From assembly GCA_023954475.1 (NCBI GenBank), contig JAMLHW010000001.1:248001-312000 (forward strand): 64,000 nt of DNA, given 5' to 3'. How positions within the stretch are numbered: position 1 is the first letter of the stretch; each line of letters begins with the position of its first letter. The notes under the pieces are model-generated. The model was not told the DNA's origin and did not search any database. It saw only the letters and a program-made list of their open reading frames with translations. This stretch comes from Anaerolineae bacterium (GTDB taxonomy: Bacteria > Chloroflexota > Anaerolineae > Promineifilales > Promineifilaceae). The position numbers and the translations under genes are program-made. Below are positions 1-6,969 of this stretch, one piece after another.

Positions 1-207
1 GCCACTGCCGGCCGCATCCAAAATAGCACTGAGATTTTTCAATACGCGCTCAGCTTGTGCGGCGACATCACCGTCGATCATCTTGCCGATGGTTGGATCG
101 ATGGCAATTTGACCGGCGGTGTAGAGCAGGTTGCCAACCCGCACGGCTTGTGAATAGGGGCCGACAGCGGCGGGTGCGTTGGTAGTGGCAATGATTTGTT
201 TTTGCAT
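1..207 (-). CDS. ridA: RidA family enamine/imine deaminase (partial, C-terminus outside window)
   Basis: The visible 69 residues match the N-terminus of the Rid (YjgF/YER057c/UK114) family: after the start comes a stretch with APAAVGPYSQAV and then LLYTAGQIAIDP, both hallmark motifs. Known members hydrolyse reactive enamines/imines made by PLP enzymes, in the cytoplasm. The start at 207 has GAGGT about 8 nt upstream. The gene runs off the left edge, so the catalytic Arg near the C-terminus cannot be checked. It follows the esterase gene on the same strand, separated by a GGTTGG-type hairpin. Confidence 0.9.
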   Translation of the reverse strand, partial: MQKQIIATTNAPAAVGPYSQAVRVGNLLYTAGQIAIDPTIGKMIDGDVAAQAERVLKNLSAILDAAGSG

Positions 208-230
208 GGAAGTTACCTCGGTAAATAGAT

Positions 231-266
231 GGATGGTTGGTTGATCGTCGATTCAACTAACCAACC
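231..266. repeat. GGTTGG/CCAACC intergenic inverted repeat (copy 1)
   Basis: GGTTGGTTGA at 235-244 faces TCAACTAACC at 253-262 and could form a 10-bp hairpin with one G-U pair. It lies between two minus-strand genes and touches the stop codon of the upstream esterase. Similar GGTTGG-rich tracts recur at 15389-15462, 18502-18540, 20280-20331 and 57588-57690. It may act as a terminator or be a small dispersed repeat. Confidence 0.55.
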
Positions 267-1552
267 TAATCATACAAGAAGCGCAGCGCGTCTCCAATTT
301 GAGCCTGCCAGAATCCCCAACTGTGACCTGCTGGAAGCTCGGCGTACTCAAAATCGTACCCTTTTTCGCGGAGGAAAGCGGCCAGACGGCGATTGAGTTC
401 AAGGAGATCGTTTTCGGCCGAATTCCCTCCCACCGCCGTTTCATAGCGTCCCACCGCCAAATGCAGCTTCAGCGGCAGCGCCTCCGCCAAAGATAACTCA
501 GTGATGATTGCGCCGTTATTCAAGCCAAACATGCCCGACTGCGTCGCCACGAGACCAAACAAATCGGGCCGACTTGTCGCCAGATGCAGCGCCGCCAATC
601 CGCCTTCGGCCGAACCAAGCGTGCCCGTGCGTGCCGGGTCGGGATCGGTGTCGAAGCGATTGCGCACCGCCGGCAGCAATTCTTCGGCGATAAAATTGGT
701 GTATGCGTCGTCGCGGTCATATTCATTCGGCCGATCGATAGGCGGCACAAAGACGACCAGCAGAGGCGGTATGTCGCGTTCCGCAATCAGCCGGTCGAGA
801 ATGGCGGGCATATCGACGATGTTCATGTAATCGGTGCCATCGTGCACATAGAGCGACGGCAGTTTGGCACCTACCAGTTGTCCCGCCGGTTCATAAACAA
901 AATAGGTGCGTGTTCGGCCGAGATACGCACTGTCGATAATGAAATCGCTGATTGTACCGGCCGGATAAACGGCATCAGTGGGAGCGAGTTCGGGCGGCGC
1001 GGCGTAATCGGGCATCTTCAACTCAGAGTGCAAGCCGTCACTGCCCAGAATCGTATGGGGATTTAGCGGATCGAGTTGCGCCACGCCATCGACAATGAGG
1101 CGATAATCGAGGCGGGCGTCAGACTCGTATTCGGCCGCCAGCCACCACAAACTGCTGCCGACCAACCGGGTAAAGTCGTCCGTTTCGCCCGGCGACCAAT
1201 TATTCATGTCGCCGGTGAGCTGCACCCGGTTGGCGTCGCCGCGATAGAGAAACACAGCTTGTTTGCCGGCTGTCAGCGGCGCTTCCGGCAGCGTCGTCAC
1301 GTAGTTGTTGACCAGAAACGGACGATCGGCGATGCGAGCTGCTTCGGCCGATTGCAAAAAGGTAGTAAACGCTGCCAACGCATTGTTCGTATCCACAGTA
1401 CCGGTACCGGCAATGGCTGCTTCTGTCACAAGTGGCGTCACACCCAGATCGATGTCGTCAACCGGTTGGCAGGCAGACACAAGGCATACGGTAAGCACCA
1501 GCAGCACCAACATCGCCCAAATGCGAACCAGTCTTGTCTTTCTGTTCAACAT
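266..1552 (-). CDS. Lipoprotein esterase, enterochelin-esterase/esterase D-like
   Basis: About 428 residues. A lipoprotein signal ends in the lipobox LVSAC within the first 30 residues, so the protein is probably anchored outside the membrane. Next comes an early-set (CBM48-like) beta domain with YRGDANRVQLTGDMNNW, then an alpha/beta-hydrolase esterase domain. That domain has the elbow GTLGSAEGGLAAL (Ser in GSAEG is the likely nucleophile) and a C-terminal AGHSWGFW (likely catalytic His). The architecture is that of Fes/DUF3327-type esterases, but the substrate cannot be read from sequence. I prefer the ATG at 1552; ATGs at 1561 and 1588 are also in frame. The gene is divergent from mtaB. Confidence 0.8.
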   Translation of the reverse strand: MLNRKTRLVRIWAMLVLLVLTVCLVSACQPVDDIDLGVTPLVTEAAIAGTGTVDTNNALAAFTTFLQSAEAARIADRPFLVNNYVTTLPEAPLTAGKQAVFLYRGDANRVQLTGDMNNWSPGETDDFTRLVGSSLWWLAAEYESDARLDYRLIVDGVAQLDPLNPHTILGSDGLHSELKMPDYAAPPELAPTDAVYPAGTISDFIIDSAYLGRTRTYFVYEPAGQLVGAKLPSLYVHDGTDYMNIVDMPAILDRLIAERDIPPLLVVFVPPIDRPNEYDRDDAYTNFIAEELLPAVRNRFDTDPDPARTGTLGSAEGGLAALHLATSRPDLFGLVATQSGMFGLNNGAIITELSLAEALPLKLHLAVGRYETAVGGNSAENDLLELNRRLAAFLREKGYDFEYAELPAGHSWGFWQAQIGDALRFLYD

Positions 1553-1594
1553 GCCCCGCATTGTACTGAAACCATGCGCCGTCTCCAATTGTGC

Positions 1595-1600
1595 TACAAT
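1595..1600 (+). promoter_or_regulatory. -10 element of a near-leaderless mtaB promoter
   Basis: TACAAT lies 8 nt before the ATG at 1609. Transcription from it would begin within a base or two of the start codon. No clear -35 is visible. The same arrangement recurs at several genes in this window. Confidence 0.5.
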
Positions 1601-1608
1601 CGGTTCTC

Positions 1609-2910
1609 ATGAAGGTGTATTTGGACAGCATTGGCTGTCGCCTCAACCAGAGCGAAATCGAAACGATGGCCCGGCAATTGTTGGCGGCCGGCCATGAGAT
1701 CGTGGCGGATGCGGATTCGGCCGATACCGTGATCCTCAACACCTGTGCCGTCACCCGCGAAGCGACACGCGACACACGCAACAAGACGCGCCGTTTTCAC
1801 CGTGCCAATCCCAACGCCGCAATCATTCTCACCGGCTGTCACGCCACACTCGCACCTGACAACCTGATCGCCCTAGACGGCGTCAAAGCGATTGTACCCA
1901 ACAACGAGAAGCAGCAGCTTGTCCAACGCATCGATCCGCGTGCCGTGCTCTCGCTGCCCGTCTACGACCGCGAACCGATCATCCGTGAATTTATGGCAGG
2001 GGGTATGGGCAACACCCGCGCCTTCATCAAAGTACAGGACGGCTGCAAAAACAAATGCACATTTTGTGTCACGACCATCGCACGCGGCGACGGCGTCAGC
2101 CGCCATTTGGCTGATATTGTCACCGAAATTCAGGCATTGGCGCAGGCCGGTTATCAGGAAGTGGTGCTGACCGGCGTTCATCTGGGCAGCTACGGCCACG
2201 ATTTTGGCAATCATGCCGGATTGTATGACCTCGTCCGTCTCATTTTGGAACACACTGACATCCCTCGCCTGCGGCTTTCCTCGCTTGAACCGTGGGACAT
2301 CGCGCCTGATTTCTTTGCACTGTGGGACAATCCGCGCCTGTTGCCGCATTTGCACATGCCGCTGCAAGCCGGCTGTGACCGTACATTGCGCCGCATGGCC
2401 CGCCGCACATCACAAGCTGCGTTTCGTGAGTTAGCCGACGCCGCCCGCACTGCCATTCCCGATCTAAATTTGACTACGGACATCATCTGCGGCTTCCCGG
2501 GCGAAACGGATGCCGATTTTGAGGAAAGCCTGGCCTATGTTGCCGACATCGGCTTTTCGCGGCTACACGTATTCGGTTACAGCGCCCGGCCCGGCACTGC
2601 CGCAGCAGCGATGCCCGACCACATCGCCAAAACGGTCAAAAAGGCGCGAGTGCAACGGATGCTTTCGCTCGGCCGGGACATGGGAAAAGCGTTTCATCAA
2701 CGCTATGAAGGCCAAACGGTCAACGTATTGTGGGAGCAGGTTGCCGGAGCAGACGAACACGGTTTGCGCTGGCAGGGTTACACCGATAATTATATCCGCG
2801 TGCTGGGGCACGGCGGCACTGATTTGGTCAATCGCGTGACGGCAACAAGGCTATTTGACGCTCACGAAGACGGTGTTGAAGGTGTCGTACTGGAATTGGC
2901 AATCGTGTAG
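1609..2910 (+). CDS. mtaB: tRNA (N6-threonylcarbamoyladenosine(37)-C2)-methylthiotransferase
   Basis: 433 residues. The N-terminal UPF0004 domain has the three conserved cysteines (C10 in SIGC, C46 in NTCAVT, C77 in TGCH), which bind the auxiliary 4Fe-4S cluster. The radical-SAM motif CKNKCTFC is at residues 146-153, and a TRAM-like RNA-binding tail ends the protein. The SIGCRLNQSE start and GFPGETD motif fit MtaB rather than MiaB or RimO. Family members convert t6A37 to ms2t6A37 in ANN-decoding tRNAs. I chose ATG 1609 because MKVYLDSIGC is the conserved start; an upstream in-frame GTG at 1591 is less likely. The next gene starts 55 bp downstream. Confidence 0.93.
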   Translation: MKVYLDSIGCRLNQSEIETMARQLLAAGHEIVADADSADTVILNTCAVTREATRDTRNKTRRFHRANPNAAIILTGCHATLAPDNLIALDGVKAIVPNNEKQQLVQRIDPRAVLSLPVYDREPIIREFMAGGMGNTRAFIKVQDGCKNKCTFCVTTIARGDGVSRHLADIVTEIQALAQAGYQEVVLTGVHLGSYGHDFGNHAGLYDLVRLILEHTDIPRLRLSSLEPWDIAPDFFALWDNPRLLPHLHMPLQAGCDRTLRRMARRTSQAAFRELADAARTAIPDLNLTTDIICGFPGETDADFEESLAYVADIGFSRLHVFGYSARPGTAAAAMPDHIAKTVKKARVQRMLSLGRDMGKAFHQRYEGQTVNVLWEQVAGADEHGLRWQGYTDNYIRVLGHGGTDLVNRVTATRLFDAHEDGVEGVVLELAIV

Positions 2911-2952
2911 CGAAAATGGTTCATCGCGTTACCCCCACCTCTGAAAACGTGT

Positions 2953-2958
2953 TATAGT
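2953..2958 (+). promoter_or_regulatory. -10 element of a leaderless PP2C promoter
   Basis: TATAGT is followed by 7 nt and then the ATG at 2966, so the transcript would start at or next to the start codon. No Shine-Dalgarno sequence is present. Confidence 0.5.
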
Positions 2959-2965
2959 CCCGCCA

Positions 2966-3865
2966 ATGGCACACCTTGACCGCGTCCATGCATCACAACT
3001 GACTGATGTGGGGCGAGTTCGCTCGCACAATGAAGATTTTATGGGCTGTTTGGTCCCGTCTTCGGCCGAAGAGCGATTGGAACACGGTTGGCTGTATATT
3101 GTCGCCGATGGCGTCGGTGGCGCTGAAGCAGGCGAAGTCGCCAGCCAACTTGCCACCGAGCGCGTTATCTACCACTTCCAGCATAATGATGGAAAAAGTG
3201 ACGAAGAACGGTTGTGGCGGGCCATTCGCGCAGCCAACGATGACGTACGGGCATTGGCAGCGGAACGCGGCGGCGGCTATATGGCGACGACCTTGGTCGC
3301 GGCCCACTTCCGCGACAGTTCCTTGCTCATTGCCAATGTCGGTGACAGCCGTTGTTATCACTGGCGCGACGGCGAACTGCGCCAGATAACCAGAGATCAG
3401 AGCCTGGTCGCCAAGTTACTGGATGAGGGTGCTATTACCGAAGAAGAAGCGCTCGTACATCCACGTCGCAATGTGATTTTGTCTAGTCTGGGATCGTCAC
3501 GCGAGCCGCAAATCGACTTTTATACTGAGCAGTTTGAAGCGGACGACAAAGTTTTGCTCTGTTCAGACGGCTTGATTCGGTATGTGACCGACAGTGAAAT
3601 TGCCGCATTGCTGGATGAATTGGCTGTTGACGAAGCGACGCAGATGTTGGTCGATTTGGCTAATGAACGGGGCGGTAGCGACAATATTACGGTTACGTTG
3701 TTGGAGTGGGCGACGGAAGCTGAGACGGCACCACAATTGGTCGTATCGGCCGATGCTGTCGCACCGGAACAAATGCCCAGTTACGGGTTATGGGTCTACA
3801 CGTTTTTTCTGGCACTGGTACAGTGTATCTTGATTTTGCTCATTTGGTGGGCATTGCGTGTATGA
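2966..3865 (+). CDS. PP2C-family Ser/Thr protein phosphatase with C-terminal membrane anchor
   Basis: 299 residues. All PP2C metal-binding motifs are visible: DVGRVRSHNEDF near the start, VADGVGGAEAGE, NVGDSRCYHW, LLCSDGLIRYV and GGSDNITVTLL. These form the Mn/Mg-dependent catalytic centre of Stp-type phosphatases that reverse Hanks-kinase phosphorylation. The last 25 residues (YTFFLALVQCILILLIWW) form one membrane helix, so the catalytic domain should face the cytoplasm. The cognate kinase is not in the window. Expression is probably from a leaderless promoter. Function is well supported; substrates are unknown. Confidence 0.9.
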   Translation: MAHLDRVHASQLTDVGRVRSHNEDFMGCLVPSSAEERLEHGWLYIVADGVGGAEAGEVASQLATERVIYHFQHNDGKSDEERLWRAIRAANDDVRALAAERGGGYMATTLVAAHFRDSSLLIANVGDSRCYHWRDGELRQITRDQSLVAKLLDEGAITEEEALVHPRRNVILSSLGSSREPQIDFYTEQFEADDKVLLCSDGLIRYVTDSEIAALLDELAVDEATQMLVDLANERGGSDNITVTLLEWATEAETAPQLVVSADAVAPEQMPSYGLWVYTFFLALVQCILILLIWWALRV

Positions 3866-4053
3866 TCGTTGCTAGGAACACACCGGGTAAATGATTTTTT
3901 GCCCGTTTTGTAACAATCCGATATGAGCCGATGCACATCAGACTGTGCTTCAGTTGATTGTGCCACCATACCGGAAACAGAAATGAATTATTGCATCCGG
4001 CGCAGTCGGGTATTGCTGCCTGCCGCCTGATGCTATCTACACGAGGTGATTTT

Positions 4054-5691
4054 ATGAGTTCTAAGCTCCGCATTCTGCCGTTGGGAGGTTGTGGCGAAAT
4101 CGGTAAAAATATGACCGTGATCGAATATGAGAACGAAATTCTCATTGTCGATGCCGGCATCATGTTCCCTGAAAATGACATGCTTGGGGTCGATGCCATT
4201 ATCCCCGACTACAGTTACTTAAACGATAAAATGGACAAGGTGAAAGGCGTGCTGATTACGCACGGTCACGAGGATCATGTTGGTGCATTGCCGCATTTGA
4301 TGCGCGATGTCAAAGCACCGCTTTACGCGACGCCGCTGACATTGGGCTTGATCGAGGTCAAGCTACAGCGGGCCGGATTGCGCCAAAATGTGCAACTGCG
4401 GGAGATTCAGGCGGGTGATGCATTTGCTGTCGGCCGATTTATGATCGAGCCGTTTCACGTCACCCACAGCATCCCCGATTGTGTCGGCTTCGGCATCACG
4501 ACGCCGGTCGGTTTAATCGTGCACACCGGCGACTACAAATTCGACCACACACCAGAGGATGATTGGCCGCCTGACTTCGCCAAACTGGCCGAATTCTCGG
4601 CTCGCAACGTGCTGTGCCTACTTGGTGACAGTACCAACGCCGAACGCCCCGGCTGGACGCCGTCCGAACGCGTCATTGTTGAGGCGTTTGACGAACTGTT
4701 TAGCCAGGCTGAAGGCCGCATTATCGTCGCCAGCTTTGCATCGTTGATCTCACGCGTCAAACAGGTCGCGGAAGCAGCTGAGCGCCATGGCCGTCGTCTG
4801 GCAATTGCCGGACGCTCCATGCGCGACAATATCAAAATGGCGCAGCGTCTCGGCTATCTGGACTTGCCAGAAGGTCTGTTGATTGACATCGATCAGGCTA
4901 ACAATTTGCCGGCACACAAAGTGGCGATCATGGCGACCGGCTCTCAAGGCGAGCCGACTTCGGTGCTGGGGCGCATGGCACGTGGTCGCCACAATCAGCT
5001 GCGTGTCCGTGAAGGGGACACGATTGTCATTTCGGCGCACACGATTCCCGGCAACGAGGAAATGACGCACCGGATCATCAACCGCATGTTTCAGCAGGGC
5101 GCCTCTGTGCTCTATGAAGGCAACGCCCATGTGCATGTTTCCGGGCATGGAGCGCGTGAAGAAATGAAACTGATGATCAACTTGATTCGGCCGAAATACT
5201 TCATTCCTGTCCACGGTGAATTGCGCCATCTGACCGCCCACCGCAAAATGGCAATAGAATTGGGTATACCGGATGAGCATATCGCTGTGGTGGAAAATGG
5301 TCATGTGGTCGAATTCACGCCCAACAGCATGAAGGTTCTCGACCGCTTACCCGGTGGCTACGTCTTCGTGCAGGGCAGTGCAGTGGGCGATATAGGTTTT
5401 CCCATCGTACGCGAGCGCGACGAACTGGCACAAGCCGGTTTCTACACCGCCGTCGTGCGCCTGAACGATAACGCCGACCTGCTCACCGCCCCCAAGATCG
5501 TTTCCGAAGGATTCATGAGCAAGAGCAACGTGGAAGAACTGTATGAAGGCGCTTGTGAAATCATTGCCAATACCGCCAGTCAGTATGGGATGAAGAGCAG
5601 GCATCTGGATTCACAAATTCAGGGCGCATTGAAACGCTATCTCTACGCAGAAACCGGTTTGCGTCCACGCGTGTTTGTCGTCATCAATTAA
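4054..5691 (+). CDS. rnj: Ribonuclease J (metallo-beta-lactamase/beta-CASP)
   Basis: 545 residues, usual family length. HGHEDH at 70-75 is the zinc-binding motif; GDYKFDHTP, SAHTIPGNEE, HVSGHGAREE and PVHGELRHL are the beta-CASP motifs. RNase J combines 5'-3' exonuclease and endonuclease activity and matures or degrades mRNA and rRNA. The start at 4054 has GAGGTG 7 nt upstream, and LRILPLGGCGEIGKN follows directly, as in the family; the longer frame from 3958 is unlikely. A strong intrinsic terminator overlaps the stop codon. Confidence 0.93.
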   Translation: MSSKLRILPLGGCGEIGKNMTVIEYENEILIVDAGIMFPENDMLGVDAIIPDYSYLNDKMDKVKGVLITHGHEDHVGALPHLMRDVKAPLYATPLTLGLIEVKLQRAGLRQNVQLREIQAGDAFAVGRFMIEPFHVTHSIPDCVGFGITTPVGLIVHTGDYKFDHTPEDDWPPDFAKLAEFSARNVLCLLGDSTNAERPGWTPSERVIVEAFDELFSQAEGRIIVASFASLISRVKQVAEAAERHGRRLAIAGRSMRDNIKMAQRLGYLDLPEGLLIDIDQANNLPAHKVAIMATGSQGEPTSVLGRMARGRHNQLRVREGDTIVISAHTIPGNEEMTHRIINRMFQQGASVLYEGNAHVHVSGHGAREEMKLMINLIRPKYFIPVHGELRHLTAHRKMAIELGIPDEHIAVVENGHVVEFTPNSMKVLDRLPGGYVFVQGSAVGDIGFPIVRERDELAQAGFYTAVVRLNDNADLLTAPKIVSEGFMSKSNVEELYEGACEIIANTASQYGMKSRHLDSQIQGALKRYLYAETGLRPRVFVVIN

Positions 5692-5751
5692 AGGATGAAG
5701 GCGAAAGGCGGAAGCACTTCATCCTTCATCCCTCCGCCTTCATCCTTTTAT
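5690..5751 (+). terminator. Intrinsic terminator after RNase J
   Basis: AAAGGATGAAGGCG (5690-5703) pairs perfectly with CGCCTTCATCCTTT (5735-5748) and is followed by TTTTAT. The stem begins at the stop codon. Confidence 0.8.
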
Positions 5752-5766
5752 ATTACAGGGGTTCAC

Positions 5767-6048
5767 ATGGTTTCCGCAGTAGTTTTACTCAACATACGGC
5801 GCGGCAGCATCAACGAAGTCGCTGACCAATTGACCGATCTGAAAGGTGTCACCGAAGTCTATTCAGTCGCCGGTCGCTATGACCTGGTGGCGATTGTACG
5901 CGTGCCGCAGAATGATGATTTGGCGATGCTGGTAACGGAACAGTTGCTCAAAATCGATGATATTGTCGAATCGGAGACATTGATCGCATTTCGCGTTTAC
6001 TCGCGCCACGATTTGGAGTCGATGTTTTCAATTGGCGTTGACGAGTGA
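5767..6048 (+). CDS. Lrp/AsnC ligand-binding (RAM) domain protein
   Basis: 93 residues consisting only of the RAM/ACT-like ligand-binding fold seen at the C-terminus of Lrp/AsnC regulators: VLLNIRRGSINEVAD, GVTEVYSVAGRYDLVAIVRV, then IDDIVESETLIAFRVYSRHD. There is no helix-turn-helix, so it cannot bind DNA by itself. Stand-alone RAM proteins oligomerise and sense small molecules, often amino acids; the ligand here is unknown. Start 5767 has AGGGG 7 nt upstream and follows the RNase J terminator, so it is probably its own transcription unit. Confidence 0.85.
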   Translation: MVSAVVLLNIRRGSINEVADQLTDLKGVTEVYSVAGRYDLVAIVRVPQNDDLAMLVTEQLLKIDDIVESETLIAFRVYSRHDLESMFSIGVDE

Positions 6049-6088
6049 ACCAAGTAAACCGCTGGAGGAACTGTGCCTGCCTGGTGGA

Positions 6089-6865
6089 TTACGCAAAACA
6101 GTCGGCGATTGCTGCTGCGTAGCGTTGCGGCTGCTCGCTGTGGACATTGTGACCGGTGCCGGGAATGACGATGCGTTGTGAATGCGGGTTGAGTTTGTGC
6201 ATTTCGGCCGAAATGCCCACATATTTCGCATCCAGTTCACCCACAATCAGCGTACTCGGCATCGTCAGTTGCGCCCATTCAGTCCACAAGGACGGCTGCG
6301 ATCCGGTGCCCATTTGCCGCAGTGATAGCACTAGCTGCGCCGGATCATTCTCCAGCCGTTTTTGCAGCATCGTTGCAAACTCAGCCGTGCCGTGTAGCGA
6401 GGTGAACAGCGGCATGGCGTACCATTGTTCGAGAAACGCCGGCAACGGCATGGTCTCCAACTTGTGTGCCATTGCCTCATCCCAACTGCGGCGGGTTGTC
6501 CGTTCGGCCGCTGTGCGCAGACCCGGCGACGATGATTCCAGCACCAGATGCGAAAATCGCGCCGGAAAATGAACCGCTAAATACAGAGCCAACCGGCCTC
6601 CCATCGAATAACCCACCAATCCGCCCGCGCCAATCGCCAGATAATCCAGCAGTTCAATCACCGCAGCGGCCGCCGTAGGCATGGCAAACTGCAACGGGTC
6701 GTCACAGCGACTCTGTCCATGCCCCGGCAGATCAACGGCAATGCAGTGAAAATGGTCCTGTAGTCGGCCGATAATCGGCTTCCAGTCGCGGCAACTCCCT
6801 ATAAAACCGTGCAGGAAAAGAAGGGATGGCTTTTCGGCCGAACCGGTCAATTCATAGTGCAACAT
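6089..6865 (-). CDS. menH: Alpha/beta hydrolase, probable MenH (SHCHC synthase)
   Basis: 258 residues. LLFLHGFIGSCRDWKPI and VDLPGHGQS precede the nucleophile elbow GYSMGGRLALYLA, and a C-terminal GTGHNVHSEQP supplies the catalytic His. The elbow sequence and length are typical of MenH, which eliminates pyruvate to form 2-succinyl-6-hydroxy-2,4-cyclohexadiene-1-carboxylate in menaquinone synthesis. No other men gene is in the window, so a different esterase-type role remains possible. A menaquinone route would fit the NrfD-type quinol module at 60.5 kb. Divergent from the helicase. Confidence 0.7.
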   Translation of the reverse strand: MLHYELTGSAEKPSLLFLHGFIGSCRDWKPIIGRLQDHFHCIAVDLPGHGQSRCDDPLQFAMPTAAAAVIELLDYLAIGAGGLVGYSMGGRLALYLAVHFPARFSHLVLESSSPGLRTAAERTTRRSWDEAMAHKLETMPLPAFLEQWYAMPLFTSLHGTAEFATMLQKRLENDPAQLVLSLRQMGTGSQPSLWTEWAQLTMPSTLIVGELDAKYVGISAEMHKLNPHSQRIVIPGTGHNVHSEQPQRYAAAIADCFA

Positions 6866-6957
6866 ACATCCATTCCCAAACTGCTACAGTGCCATTCTCC
6901 CGGCGATTATACATCCAATTTACCGAACATTTATTCGATGAATTGACTTTCGTGCTT

Positions 6958-6963
6958 TATAAT
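6958..6963 (+). promoter_or_regulatory. -10 element of a leaderless helicase promoter
   Basis: A perfect TATAAT lies 6 nt before the ATG at 6970. It supports that start over longer in-frame extensions and predicts an mRNA with almost no leader. Confidence 0.6.
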
Positions 6964-6969
6964 CGCGCC